Positions 22,797-32,583 of a stretch of 44,088 bases of DNA are shown piece after piece. The stretch is from IMG/VR virus record IMGVR_UViG_3300021061_000028, positions 1 to 44,088 of that record. The stretch is one strand, 5' to 3'. Under the pieces are notes generated by a model. That model was not told the origin of the DNA and searched no databases. It saw only the letters and a program-made list of their open reading frames with translations. The stretch's first letter is position 1; each line of letters begins with the position of its first letter. This stretch comes from a virus. The position numbers and the translations under genes were made by a program.

Positions 22797-23651
22797 ATGC
22801 AGTTGCAGCCGCAAGCATCCTTCACGGTAGTACGGCAGATCGAGAACCATCTCGATACTGATACGAACTACGTGCAAGCAGTCATCCGCAACGCTTACAC
22901 CGATGCGGTCATTGACACGCTGCAACTCACGAACAAGGGAAGCCAGCGGTTCAGCAAGAACTGGCAGGTTCCGGCCGATCCCTCCGGCCAAGGCTTCTAC
23001 ATCTCCATCGTCACCTCGGTCTATACGGACTCGGGGTACACGACGAAGAACGCCAACTATGGCGATCAGGAGAGCACCTATCTCGTGCAGGAACGAGTGC
23101 TACTTGGTGGTGGCGGGGGCGGAGTAGATGGATACACCGTGCGCCGGATCGTTGCAGAGGAACTCGATAAGCGGCCGGTCAGCTTGGAGCCGGTCACTGG
23201 CGCGATTGGAGCGCTTCAGAGAGAGATCAACCGCCTTCCCAAAGAAGGGCAGTTTGACGGGCTGGTAGGGGCTCTCCAGGCGGTCATGGGGGCCATCAAG
23301 CGCATTCCGACCGAGCCCGACTACGCCCCCGTCCAGAAGGAGCTGAAGGCCCTCCGCGCGGCTATCAAGGATAAGGAAGTGACGCCGGCTACGGACCTCA
23401 CCCCCCTTCAAGAGGAGATTACCGGGCGACTCACTGAGCTGTTCGAAGTGCTAGACGGTGCCGAGAAGCAAATTGACACGACCGTCAAGAAATCCATGAG
23501 GGCGACCAACGAGGAGCTGTTGAAGCGAGTGAAAGAGACGCTCGATGAGACCACCTTCAACATGGCTCCAATCACCATGCAGAAGCAGCAGCCACAACCA
23601 AAGGAGGAGAAAGCACCGGTGCCGTTCGATCTTAGACAACTAGCCGAATAA
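22797..23651 (+). CDS. Virion-associated protein with coiled coil
   Basis: 284 residues. The first 100 are beta-rich (ASFTVVRQIENHLDTDTNYV, VIRNAYTDAVIDTLQL); a Gly-run GGGGGG marks a hinge at about 103-108; the rest is helical with repeated coiled-coil segments (ALQREINRLPKE, LQAVMGAIKRIP, ELKALRAAIKD, ITGRLTELFEVL) and a Gln/Pro-rich tail. Position after coat and before the adaptor suggests a head vertex or neck component. Not matched to a named family. Confidence 0.65.
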   Translation: MQLQPQASFTVVRQIENHLDTDTNYVQAVIRNAYTDAVIDTLQLTNKGSQRFSKNWQVPADPSGQGFYISIVTSVYTDSGYTTKNANYGDQESTYLVQERVLLGGGGGGVDGYTVRRIVAEELDKRPVSLEPVTGAIGALQREINRLPKEGQFDGLVGALQAVMGAIKRIPTEPDYAPVQKELKALRAAIKDKEVTPATDLTPLQEEITGRLTELFEVLDGAEKQIDTTVKKSMRATNEELLKRVKETLDETTFNMAPITMQKQQPQPKEEKAPVPFDLRQLAE

Positions 23652-23654
23652 ACC

Positions 23655-24359
23655 ATGACTGGAGAACAACTCACCACTTTCATAACGGGCTTGAACGGCG
23701 AGGCAACGATCGACCCGGACCTTCTCAATGTCCTCGTGGACAACGCAAAGGCCATCATCGAAGAAGAGCGGCCATGGATGGTGCTTCGCAAGACGAGCAC
23801 AGCGAAGTCAGTCACCACGGCAAGCACCTGGCAGACCGCCATCGACCTTTCAACCATCACCGACTTCTCCCGCTTCTACGACAAGGACGGCGGCGTGATT
23901 ATCCAGCTCTTCGACGGCAGCTCGCGCATCCACGAGTACTACCTGAAGCCCTTTGAAGATCGTCTCAATTGGAAGGACGTGTCCGATACCTGCGTCTACA
24001 ACGAGAACTCCAAGACGCTCTACCTCAATGGCACGGTGCCGTTCAACGGGACGCTTTATATACCCTACGTCTCCAGCTCAACCGCCATCGATCTTACCGA
24101 AGACACTGACCCTGTGTGGAGCGTTTTCCCTTCGCGCTTCACTCCCCTCCTCGGTTACTACGCCATCGGCGTGTACAAGGGTGCGGTCGATTACGACACG
24201 ATCAACAAGCAGATGCTCCCCACGAATGCCGCGGTGCTTGGTGCTTTGAAGAATGCGATGGAGCGATGGGACAACGAGAAGCAGCTCTCAGCGCTCGCCT
24301 CTAATAATCCGAGCGGTGGCGGTGGCTGGAGAAGTGGAGCGATAGACCGCGATGCGTAG
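23655..24359 (+). CDS. Head-tail adaptor-like protein
   Basis: 234 residues. MTGEQLTTFITGLNGEATIDPDLLNVLVDNAKAIIEEERPW and the later LLGYYAIGVYKGAVDYDTIN, ALKNAMERWDNEKQ form helices flanking a beta core, as in head-to-tail connectors of podoviruses. The C-terminus is Gly-rich. It starts 3 bases after the preceding stop and is followed by the large tail hub gene, the usual order in short-tailed phages. Confidence 0.6.
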   Translation: MTGEQLTTFITGLNGEATIDPDLLNVLVDNAKAIIEEERPWMVLRKTSTAKSVTTASTWQTAIDLSTITDFSRFYDKDGGVIIQLFDGSSRIHEYYLKPFEDRLNWKDVSDTCVYNENSKTLYLNGTVPFNGTLYIPYVSSSTAIDLTEDTDPVWSVFPSRFTPLLGYYAIGVYKGAVDYDTINKQMLPTNAAVLGALKNAMERWDNEKQLSALASNNPSGGGGWRSGAIDRDA

Positions 24360-24361
24360 CC

Positions 24362-26257
24362 ATGCTGCCCGACTTCACCGTCTCCAAGTTCTACGGGCTC
24401 AACACCGCCGTCCGGGACATCAAGACGCTCAAGCCAGGCGTCTCCCCTGATTCTCTCAATTGGGTTACTTCGCGCGAGCTGGACTCGATCGCCCTGCGAC
24501 GCGGCTATGCCCGACTAGGAACCACAGAGCAATCCGGCGCCGGCAAGGTCACCGGCCTCGGTGTCGGCGTTCGCTACGACGGTACGCAGGTTCTTTGGTA
24601 CTCGCACGGCCGCAAGGTCAAGTACTACAACTCAGCGACCGACGACATGGCCGAAGTGGGCAGCGACCTTCTTCCGACCGCGGCAAGCGGAGAAGACGTG
24701 TGGTTCGCCTCATATCAGAACCTCGCCGGCTCCTTCATGCTCTTGGGTTCCCCAAACTCGGGCGTCTACAAGATCCCGGCCGCCAATCCGGGGAGCGCAG
24801 TAAATCAGTCAGTCAGCAACCATCGGTTTAACGTGTTCCGGGTCGGGCAAAACCGGGCCTTTGCCGGACAGCGCAACGGCACTACGGCCGGGAACAAGGA
24901 CGCGACAGGGCTCTATCTTTCATACATCGACAAGGACCAGCTCTCCGATTACACACAAGTCACGGGGGAGGCGTTTGGCACCGGTAACGGCTCGGCCACT
25001 ACATTTGCCCACGACCTCGCGGACATCACCGGGGTCAGGACCGCCATGTACGTATCCGTCACGGACGGAACCGAGACGTTCGTAGACGACCGCAACGGAA
25101 ACATGGTGGGCAATCTCGGCGGGACCGGCACGGTCAACTATGCCACCGGCGACGTTTCGGTGACCTTCGCTACCGCGCCCGCAAACACCCAGGCCATCAC
25201 GTGCAGCTACTACCACGAGACATCGACCTCGGCGGGCATCCTCGACTTCAGCACCGCCTTCGGCAATGGGCAGGCAAAGATCTTCCGCCAGGACGACGGT
25301 GGGGGAAATCTCATGGCGATCTTCAACATCAACACCATCGAGTACTGCTTCCACCTTCTGAAAACGTGGCAACTGACCACTTCCCTCGATGACACCGCGA
25401 GCACGAACCTCCCGTACAGAAATGTCGGGATTCCCTATCAGCGGGCAGCTTGGCAGACGCCCGACGGGATCCTCATGGCAGATCTTTCCCGCCCGACCGA
25501 TCCCAAGTTTCGGAAGCTCCAAGTGCTTCAGGGGACGAACATCCAGACCATCGAGCCGCTTTCCATCTCGGACTCGCTCGACCTGTCGGTGTACGCCTTT
25601 GACTACTGCGTTGCGTTTCGATGGGGCGACTTCGAGATCTTCTGCATTCAGGAGAAAGTGAACGAGGTGGCCAACGAATACAACTCGGTAATGCTGGCAC
25701 GGAACGTTGTCTCGGGCGCTTGGGACCGATTCAACTACTACGCCTCTTGCCTTGGAGAACTCAACGGAACTCTCGTTGCCGGCGACTCGATATCAAACAA
25801 CGTCTACACGCTGTTTTCGGGCTTCGATGAGGACGGGGATGTCATTGAGAACTACTGGACCACGAGCGACCTCGACCTTGGCACGCCAAACCTCAAAAAC
25901 TGCCGGCGCCTAGTGATCGACGGGCTCATTCAGCCGTCGCAGTCGCTCAAGGTTCAGCTTTCCTACGATGGCGGGCAGTTCTCCGACGTCTTCACTATCG
26001 AAGGGGACGGCTCATATGTGGACAGCGGTATTGACACGTACATCGGCGGCCCCACGGTCGGATCGAAAGTCATCGGCGGGGGCGGGGCCACCACCGCCCA
26101 CCCTTTCGAAGTTGACTTCGCCATCAACTCGGATCGCTTTTTGCATACCCGCGTTCGAGTCGAAGCACTCGGCATCGGCTACGTCTCAGTGAACAGTTTC
26201 ACGTGGAAAGACATCCGCGATAAAGGCCGGAAGAACTTGTCAGCGCGGACGGTTTAA
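24362..26257 (+). CDS. Tail hub / stabilisation-type protein
   Basis: 631 residues, beta-rich throughout, beginning DFTVSKFYGLNTAVRDIKTLKPGVSPDSLNWVTSRELDSIALRRGY. Such N-termini and propeller-like repeats (W-S--R-VKYYNS, AFAGQRNGTT, YQRAAWQTPDGILMADLS) are found in podovirus proteins that plug the portal and bind fibres. It directly follows the adaptor and precedes a fibre gene. Exact equivalence to P22 gp10 cannot be shown from sequence alone. Confidence 0.65.
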   Translation: MLPDFTVSKFYGLNTAVRDIKTLKPGVSPDSLNWVTSRELDSIALRRGYARLGTTEQSGAGKVTGLGVGVRYDGTQVLWYSHGRKVKYYNSATDDMAEVGSDLLPTAASGEDVWFASYQNLAGSFMLLGSPNSGVYKIPAANPGSAVNQSVSNHRFNVFRVGQNRAFAGQRNGTTAGNKDATGLYLSYIDKDQLSDYTQVTGEAFGTGNGSATTFAHDLADITGVRTAMYVSVTDGTETFVDDRNGNMVGNLGGTGTVNYATGDVSVTFATAPANTQAITCSYYHETSTSAGILDFSTAFGNGQAKIFRQDDGGGNLMAIFNINTIEYCFHLLKTWQLTTSLDDTASTNLPYRNVGIPYQRAAWQTPDGILMADLSRPTDPKFRKLQVLQGTNIQTIEPLSISDSLDLSVYAFDYCVAFRWGDFEIFCIQEKVNEVANEYNSVMLARNVVSGAWDRFNYYASCLGELNGTLVAGDSISNNVYTLFSGFDEDGDVIENYWTTSDLDLGTPNLKNCRRLVIDGLIQPSQSLKVQLSYDGGQFSDVFTIEGDGSYVDSGIDTYIGGPTVGSKVIGGGGATTAHPFEVDFAINSDRFLHTRVRVEALGIGYVSVNSFTWKDIRDKGRKNLSARTV

Positions 26258-26293
26258 CGCCACGAAGCATTGCCCATTACCTACTATTTCATC

Positions 26294-27694
26294 ATGGACT
26301 TTTCTACCCTCGGCTCAATCATCTTTTCTATCGGGGCGACAGTCGCAGGATTCTTCGGTTATCACCCACTCGCTGCAGCTCTCCCGGCCGCAACTGCGGT
26401 CTTCGAGACCTCCCTCGCTGCTCCCATTAGCTCGTCGGCCACGTCAATGACTCTCGCAGCCAACTCTGTTCGCGGAGGCGGCGCTCTCTCCGGCTTTAAC
26501 TGCTTCACCGTCGATGAAGGATCAGCGCAGGCCGAAACCATCTGCGGCACGGTATCGGGCACCGCCGTTTCCAGCCTCACGCGCGGGGTCAGCCAGTCCA
26601 CCGGCACGAGCACCGTTGCGGCCCTGCAGTTCGCCCACCGCCGCGGTGCCAACGTCAAGATCTCCGACTTCCCCGTCATTCAAATACTGAAAGCGCTCGC
26701 AAACGGCGAAGACACCTTTCCCAACATTCTCAAATACACAAGCCAAGCTGCCGGCAGCTTCACAAGCTCCAATGACATTGTGAACAAGGCGTATGTCGAC
26801 GCCTTGGCCTTTGGGGGAGCCCCAGCCGCCTCTGAAACGGCAAACGGCTTTGTCGAACTCGCCACCCAGGCGGAAGCTGCTTCGTCAACCTCATCCGGCA
26901 GCGCCGCTCGCCTGGTTCTTCCTGCGTCGATCGCCACCTCGACGTACAACGCGGCAACTGCCCCATTGCGCGTTCTGGTTAGCGGTAACGACGGCAAGCT
27001 AGATCGCAATTTCCTCGACTCCACCATTGTCAGCACGAGTTCACCGGCTAACTTCGCCACCTCAAGTTTGATGATCGGTGCCTTTCCGGCCTATCACATC
27101 GGGAAGAACGTGCAGGTATTCACAAACACCGGCACGTCCACCTTTACCGTGCCAAGTGGCATCACGAAAGTATTTGTGGAAGTACAAGGCGGTGGCGGTG
27201 CTGGCAACACTGGTGTTGATAGTGGATCTACAGGCTTCGGCGGCGGCGGTGGCGGCGCAGGTGGGTATGCCAACGAGGTTGTCGATGTCACTGGCACCAC
27301 AACGATTCAGGTGTATGTCGCTCCCGCGAGCGCGGCCGATGTCGCTGGAACCTGGTCCACATTCGGCACGAACGGCTTCTACCTAAGCGCCTCTGGCGGA
27401 AGTGCGGGGTCAGGCCAATCAGGTGGAGCGGGCGGCATAGGATCCGGCGGAGATTTCAATAGAGAGGGTGCCGATGGTGCGGCCGGTGGTTTTGCCACGG
27501 CATCTGACGCCGCGGATGGCGCAGGCGGAGCGGGCGGCTCATCACAGCTTGGAGGGGGCGGAGCTGGTGGTGCCTCTGGCGTCGGGCAACCGGGAAACCT
27601 GTACGGCGGTGGAGGCGGTGGAGGTAGAGGGAATGGTGGAGCTGCTAACGCGGGCGGCGTTGGCGCCCAAGGCATTGTGATAGTCCGCTGGTAA
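26294..27694 (+). CDS. Tail fibre with glycine-rich adhesin tip
   Basis: The start at 26294 (ATG) is used; a TTG at 26270 is possible. The product is about 466 residues. The N-terminus is hydrophobic (LGSIIFSIGATVAGFFGYH), then a fibre body with ILKALANGEDTFPN and SFTSSNDIVNKAYVDALAF, a common fibre motif. From about residue 290 a Gly-rich domain follows (VFTNTGTSTFTVPSGITKV, then GGGGAGN, GFGGGGGGAGG, GGGGAGGASG, GGGGGGGRGNGG). This resembles glycine-rich receptor-binding tips of T-even gp38 adhesins, where loops between polyglycine strands choose the receptor. Low-complexity coding makes length change by slippage likely. Confidence 0.75.
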   Translation: MDFSTLGSIIFSIGATVAGFFGYHPLAAALPAATAVFETSLAAPISSSATSMTLAANSVRGGGALSGFNCFTVDEGSAQAETICGTVSGTAVSSLTRGVSQSTGTSTVAALQFAHRRGANVKISDFPVIQILKALANGEDTFPNILKYTSQAAGSFTSSNDIVNKAYVDALAFGGAPAASETANGFVELATQAEAASSTSSGSAARLVLPASIATSTYNAATAPLRVLVSGNDGKLDRNFLDSTIVSTSSPANFATSSLMIGAFPAYHIGKNVQVFTNTGTSTFTVPSGITKVFVEVQGGGGAGNTGVDSGSTGFGGGGGGAGGYANEVVDVTGTTTIQVYVAPASAADVAGTWSTFGTNGFYLSASGGSAGSGQSGGAGGIGSGGDFNREGADGAAGGFATASDAADGAGGAGGSSQLGGGGAGGASGVGQPGNLYGGGGGGGRGNGGAANAGGVGAQGIVIVRW

Positions 27695-27698
27695 TGCC

Positions 27699-29291
27699 AT
27701 GGCACTCCCTAAAGGCACTCACATCAGCTACGACGGGACAGTAACGCCACCAGCGTCCAAATCACCCCAAGGTGGCACCGAAAGCCCGTACTACCCGCGC
27801 TACACCGAGGCGCCTTCAGTGATCGCTCCGCCGCCGCAGTCAACGAGCCAACTTCAGGCGCAGAAGATGCAGGCCGCGCAGGCCGAAATTGACGCTCTGA
27901 ACAAGTACTACGCCTCGCAGCGTGCCGATCAGATGCAAGTGAATGAGAAGAACGACCGCTCGACGGCCGCAATCTCCACACTTACCGGGCTTGCCGGCTC
28001 GACAGACGCCGATGCTAAACAGCAGAAGACCTCGCAGCAGGGGCAGCAGGCACTCAAGAAGGTGGACCAAGAGCTGAATGTCGCGGTGCAGTCCATCTTG
28101 TCCAAGATCCGCCAAGACGCCGCTACAGAAGCCCGACAGCAGCGCCTCGATTACAACCAAAGCGTCACGGACGACATCACTAATCGGGCAAATCAGGCCG
28201 AGATGCAGTCGAAAGCGAGGGCCGCCGCCGGAGAGAGCATCAAGCAGCTCACCGCAGCCGGTGTAACTGCTGCGGGGCTGAAGAAGTCAGACCCGACCTC
28301 GTATCAGTACCTCCTGAAAGCGTACGGGAGCGACGAGGCGATCAAGGGCGCGTTCGTTTTGAATACTCCGCAGGATCAGATCCTCGACAAGCGCATCGAA
28401 GGCGGCAGATACGTCATTGCCCGACAGAATCCGATCACCGGCAAGGTCACGATCGATACCCACGACCTTGGGCTTCCCGTTGGCTTTTCAAAGACGGTAG
28501 ACGCCGGCGACCGCATCCTCGCCATACCAGATGATTGGGACGGTGACCCAAGCAAGCTCGTTTCAATATCGAAAGGGCTCACCCCTGACCAAAAAGCTGA
28601 CAACGCGGGAGGCGGTGCTGGGGGCTTGCTCCCCACTGGCGAATACGGCACGCCGGAATACACACTCTCGACAATCAAGGACTCCTCCCGCTACGGCAAA
28701 AAGCGTCTGCTCGAAGGAGAGGTGAAGAACATCACGGCTGCTAAGCGGGCTCTAGGTTCCCTTGAGCTCGTGAAACAGGCCATGAACGGGACACTCGATA
28801 AATCCGTATCTCAGGAGGTCTTTGGAGAAGGTACTGGCGTTATCAAGGGACGCATCCGTACGCTCGCGAGCGCTTGGGGCGGCGATCCGAACGCCGCGGC
28901 AATAAACGCCATCATCCAAGGGATCATCCCGACCGTTGCTCGCGGCATCTTCCAAGAAGTCGGAGTCCTCACTGACCAGGACATCGCCAACTACAAGCGC
29001 ACCGTGCCCGACATCAACAAGCCAGAGAACGCCAACAAGCTCATTGAGCTGGTCCTTTTGAAAACCCTTGAACGCGCCTACGCAGATACTTTGCTCACTG
29101 CCGCGCAAAATCAAACCAACGTCTCAAACTTCGCACCGGAGTACGAGAGCATCGTAAAGCGCATCGGCTCACTGGCAGGATCTAGTTCGGGTCCTAAGAC
29201 CCTCGTTAAGGATGGCCAATCCTTCGATGCCTCCGCCCTTTCCCCCGAAGAGTATCAACAGGCATTGAAGGATGGATACGTAGCCCAATGA
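27699..29291 (+). CDS. Putative internal / ejection protein 1
   Basis: 530 residues, helical and Gln/Ala-rich. Residues about 45-180 form a coiled coil (LQAQKMQAAQAEIDALNKYY). The C-terminal half contains SLELVKQAMNGTLDKSVSQEVF and AINAIIQGIIPTVARGIFQEVG, a segment I have seen in podovirus DNA-ejection or minor structural proteins. It has no signal peptide. With the following gene it lies between two fibre clusters. Confidence 0.55.
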   Translation: MALPKGTHISYDGTVTPPASKSPQGGTESPYYPRYTEAPSVIAPPPQSTSQLQAQKMQAAQAEIDALNKYYASQRADQMQVNEKNDRSTAAISTLTGLAGSTDADAKQQKTSQQGQQALKKVDQELNVAVQSILSKIRQDAATEARQQRLDYNQSVTDDITNRANQAEMQSKARAAAGESIKQLTAAGVTAAGLKKSDPTSYQYLLKAYGSDEAIKGAFVLNTPQDQILDKRIEGGRYVIARQNPITGKVTIDTHDLGLPVGFSKTVDAGDRILAIPDDWDGDPSKLVSISKGLTPDQKADNAGGGAGGLLPTGEYGTPEYTLSTIKDSSRYGKKRLLEGEVKNITAAKRALGSLELVKQAMNGTLDKSVSQEVFGEGTGVIKGRIRTLASAWGGDPNAAAINAIIQGIIPTVARGIFQEVGVLTDQDIANYKRTVPDINKPENANKLIELVLLKTLERAYADTLLTAAQNQTNVSNFAPEYESIVKRIGSLAGSSSGPKTLVKDGQSFDASALSPEEYQQALKDGYVAQ

Positions 29292-29294
29292 CCT

Positions 29295-30602
29295 ATGCCA
29301 CCGTCCTATGAAAGCAAACTTAAGCCGATTGCCGCGCCAAGCTATGCGTCGAAGCTAAGGCCGCTCGCCGCTGCCCCCACTCCGCAAGGTCCGACCGCGA
29401 TGAGCAGGATAACGGGAGCTGCAAACGCGGTGACCGACTTCATTGGCGCCAGAGGCATTGCCGACCAGTTCGGCGCCTCTCTGGCGGGAGCGCTTGCCCC
29501 GAAGAAGGATAGACCCTTCATACAAGGTCCTGGCCTCAAGAACGTGCTTGGCAGCGCCATTCAGACCGGCGCCATGCTCATCCCAGGGGCAGGCGTGGCT
29601 GCCAATACCGCAAAGAAGGTTGGCCTTGGTTTGGCGACTGGATACGGCATCGACGTGGGATCGAAACTGCAATCCGAGAAGCCAGTTGTGGAAGCGGTGC
29701 GCCCCGGCCTTGCTACCGCCATAGGCGGCATCCTTCCCATACTAGGCCGCATCACCGGACTTTCGGACGTTGGGAAAGCCACTCAGCAGGCCGCTTCAAA
29801 GCTTGAAGAGTTGAACATGCGCCTGACACCAGTGGAGAAGCAAAATCTCGTGAAGCAGGGCAAGAACATCGCGGACTACTTGGCGCGGAAACAGATCGTC
29901 GGCTCTCCCGCTCAGCGCTACGCCAAAGTCGACGCGCTCTACGACGATATGGAGCGTCAAGTTACACGGGTCGTGGACAGCTCAACCATCACATTTCCCA
30001 AACACTCGATCATTCAACAGCTCAAACAGATCCCTGACCGCTACCGTGACAATTTAAGTGAGTACAACGGTGTCTTGGAAAAAGTGGACCGAATCGCCAA
30101 GACGCTCGACAGCCTTCACGGCGATTCGATCTCGGCAAGCGCACTCAACAAGATAAAGCGAGCCGAGTGGAAGAACGCTTTCAATAAGCAGGGCTCCGAT
30201 GTCATCAATGAGGTCTCCGACGAGGTGGCCCGCGTGCTAATGGAAGCGCTGAACGCTTCCGTCAACGGACTTCAGAAAATCAACCAGGAATACGGCACCG
30301 TCATTGCTGCCCGCAAAGCCTTGTTCAAAGCGACATCCCGCAATCAATCTGGGCTACTTGGGAAGGCGGCCGGCCTAGTCGCTGGTACCGGCCTTGGAGG
30401 AGCGGTCGCCGGGCCAGGCGGCGCTGCAGTCGGTGCCTTCGTCGGGCCACAAGCCGTAAATGCAGTGGCTACCCCAACTCGCAGCGTAATCGGCGCCGGC
30501 CTTCAAGGTCTTTCTAATCTGATCTCAAAGACGCCCGCGGCGAGCCGAGGCTTTTCTCAGATCCCGAGGAAAGCGCTCTTTCAAGCACTACCTCAGGAAT
30601 AG
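29295..30602 (+). CDS. Putative internal / ejection protein 2
   Basis: 435 residues. N-terminal repeat YESKLKPIAAPSYASKLRP, a Gly/Ala-rich stretch with membrane potential (IQTGAMLIPGAGVAANTAKK, VGLGLATGYG), a helical core, and a second Gly/Ala-rich amphipathic region (LVAGTGLGGAVAGPGGAAVG). Such alternating soluble and membrane-active parts occur in ejection proteins that form a channel across the envelope. The start is 3 bases after the previous stop. Assigned by composition and position. Confidence 0.55.
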   Translation: MPPSYESKLKPIAAPSYASKLRPLAAAPTPQGPTAMSRITGAANAVTDFIGARGIADQFGASLAGALAPKKDRPFIQGPGLKNVLGSAIQTGAMLIPGAGVAANTAKKVGLGLATGYGIDVGSKLQSEKPVVEAVRPGLATAIGGILPILGRITGLSDVGKATQQAASKLEELNMRLTPVEKQNLVKQGKNIADYLARKQIVGSPAQRYAKVDALYDDMERQVTRVVDSSTITFPKHSIIQQLKQIPDRYRDNLSEYNGVLEKVDRIAKTLDSLHGDSISASALNKIKRAEWKNAFNKQGSDVINEVSDEVARVLMEALNASVNGLQKINQEYGTVIAARKALFKATSRNQSGLLGKAAGLVAGTGLGGAVAGPGGAAVGAFVGPQAVNAVATPTRSVIGAGLQGLSNLISKTPAASRGFSQIPRKALFQALPQE

Positions 30603-30779
30603 CTATACGTCCGAGCCCTTGTTCACGGCGTGAATAAACCACGCGCAAAACATGACGGTAAGTACCACGCCGCTTCCGATGATCCACAACATGCGCTTCA
30701 CACTAGCACGCGTCCCAATGAACGCAAGGTGAAGAATCCACGCCACGAAGGGAGACGCATTTGCAAGACTGAAATGCAA
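30603..30779 (-). CDS. Small reverse-strand membrane protein
   Basis: Reading leftward from a TTG at 30779 gives 58 residues: ASPFVAWILHLAFIGTRASV, a short basic turn (KR), then MLWIIGSGVVLTVMFCAWF and HAVNKGSDV, two membrane helices joined by a loop, like a class II holin or small inner-membrane peptide. The frame stays open to 30899 on the reverse strand, but that part is antisense to the next fibre's signal peptide and looks artificial. No gene occupies this interval on the plus strand. The start overlaps the ATG of the fibre gene, so expression of the two could interfere. Confidence 0.5.
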   Translation of the reverse strand: MHFSLANASPFVAWILHLAFIGTRASVKRMLWIIGSGVVLTVMFCAWFIHAVNKGSDV

Positions 30780-32581
30780 TGCGCTTTCTCGGCTGTCTTT
30801 TAATTCTCCTTGCTCTACTTGTTGCGCCGGCCGCTCATGGTCAGGGCACCGGTACCCTGACGCAGATGCAACAGTGGGTATCAACGAGTAGCCCATCAAG
30901 CGCCATCACACAGACCGTCATTGGTAAGCCAATCAAACTCACCGGTCTTTCCACCGGCCTTTGCCTCACGCTCGACACCAATAGCATCGTCACCACCACG
31001 AGCTGCGGATCGGGAGGGGGTGGGAGCGGCACCTCTGCCTTCGAGATTGCGACCACCTCCGATATCGCCCTCCAACAAGTTCTCTACCTCACCAAAACGT
31101 CAGGCCGCACGACCGTAGGGAGCGTAGCCACCGGCACGCTCTCTGTTCCCACTGGCCTCACCGTTACGGGGAATCGCTATGTGCTCGGCGGCAACGCCAG
31201 CATCGCGCTTGATACCGGCTACGTCATTCCGCTTCAGTCCACGCTTGATGCCAAAGCCCTTGGCGCAACCACCATCACCGTGAATGGCACGGTCAACCAG
31301 CTCACGTCCTCCGCTGGCGCACAAGACCTCTCCGCAAACCGAACGTGGACGCTTTCATTACCCAACCACGTCGTCTTCCCTTCGAGCTTTGTCGCCACAA
31401 GTGCATCCACCACCAACGCCACCTCCACGAACCAGGCCATCACCAACCTCCTCACCTACGGAGGCGTCACAGGAAACTCGTGGGACGACTTCTGTGTCTC
31501 CATCACCGGAAGCGCGGCACTCTGCGATGGGGATGACGCATCAGGAGCAGGAGGCAGCGGCACGTCCGCCTTTGAAGTAGCAACGACCTCTGATATCTCC
31601 GTCTCGCAGCTCGCCTACTTCTCCAAGACCTCCGGCCGCACCACGCTTGCTTCCGTGGCTACCGGCACCGTATCAGGGACTAACGGGATAACCGTCACCG
31701 CAGGACGCTCCGCAATCGGCGGGGCGCTGGCGATTGACTGCACCGTAGCGTCAGGTTCAGCGGCAGGATGTCTCTCTAACTCTGACTGGACAACCTTTAA
31801 CGGCAAAGAGAGCGTTCTTACCTTCACCGCGCCTCTCATACGTTCCGGCAACACAATCAACTGGACTGGCCTTGCTACCTCCTCACAGCCCGCCTCATCG
31901 AACCTTCTGGTAAGCAACGGCGGTTCTAGTGTGTATGGAGTCGCCACATCCTCGGCCTCTTGTTCTTCAGGTGTCTCGTGCTCCACCTTCACCGTAGTCG
32001 GTTCCGTTGCGCCCTCTATCACCAACACCCTCACCGCAGGAGATAACTTAACTCGTACGGGCGATGACATTGACCTGGACGCCACGCTTCTAGCTCTTAC
32101 CGGAATCACCTCAACCGGAGCCATAGATTTCGGAGGAGCTGTCCTTGAGATTTCAAACGGCACGAACCCCACCGCAAACGACGTAGGAGAACTCGCGCAC
32201 GACACCACCGACAACATGCTTGTCCTCGATGACTTCATTGTGGGCAAGGCAACGGAGCGGATCTGGGGCGTGACCGTCGCCTCCACTTCCGTTTACATGA
32301 TTTCCGGCACGAACCTCCCCGTCCCCGACCAGGCAGACGGCTACACGATGACCTCGATAACGTGCAAGACCGTTTCGGGAACATCCGTAGCAATAACCAT
32401 CACCGATGGTTCAAACGCCACCGAGTCCATTACCTGTGACTCTGATGGAGCCACCGATGACGGAACGATTACGAACGCGGCCGTGACTGCTGGTGAAGAT
32501 ATGTACCTCGACTTCGGCACCGTTTCCGGCGCGGTAGATAGCCTAACCGTGAGCATCTTCGGCCAGTGGACGAGAGAGTAG
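30779..32581 (+). CDS. Large fibre-like protein with signal peptide
   Basis: 600 residues. MRFLGCLLILLALLVAPAAHG is a typical signal peptide ending in AHG. The body is beta-rich and Ser/Thr-rich. A module recurs at about residues 83-141 and 259-315: GSGTSAFEIATTSDI, LTKTSGRTTVGSVATGT and GSGTSAFEVATTSDI, FSKTSGRTTLASVATGT. Other markers are GNSWDDFCVSITGSAALCDG, DWTTFNGKE and SNLLVSNGGSSVYGVATSS, which are phage-fibre style. C-terminal part is a compact beta domain (VASTSVYMISGTNLPVPDQ). A secreted fibre is unusual. Confidence 0.65.
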   Translation: MRFLGCLLILLALLVAPAAHGQGTGTLTQMQQWVSTSSPSSAITQTVIGKPIKLTGLSTGLCLTLDTNSIVTTTSCGSGGGGSGTSAFEIATTSDIALQQVLYLTKTSGRTTVGSVATGTLSVPTGLTVTGNRYVLGGNASIALDTGYVIPLQSTLDAKALGATTITVNGTVNQLTSSAGAQDLSANRTWTLSLPNHVVFPSSFVATSASTTNATSTNQAITNLLTYGGVTGNSWDDFCVSITGSAALCDGDDASGAGGSGTSAFEVATTSDISVSQLAYFSKTSGRTTLASVATGTVSGTNGITVTAGRSAIGGALAIDCTVASGSAAGCLSNSDWTTFNGKESVLTFTAPLIRSGNTINWTGLATSSQPASSNLLVSNGGSSVYGVATSSASCSSGVSCSTFTVVGSVAPSITNTLTAGDNLTRTGDDIDLDATLLALTGITSTGAIDFGGAVLEISNGTNPTANDVGELAHDTTDNMLVLDDFIVGKATERIWGVTVASTSVYMISGTNLPVPDQADGYTMTSITCKTVSGTSVAITITDGSNATESITCDSDGATDDGTITNAAVTAGEDMYLDFGTVSGAVDSLTVSIFGQWTRE

Positions 32582-32583
32582 GT

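Noticed and set aside
27170-27690. A CRISPR-like or tandem nucleotide repeat array in the GGC-rich stretch
   Set aside because: The pattern is codon-level glycine repetition in the fibre gene, with irregular spacing and no conserved repeat unit.
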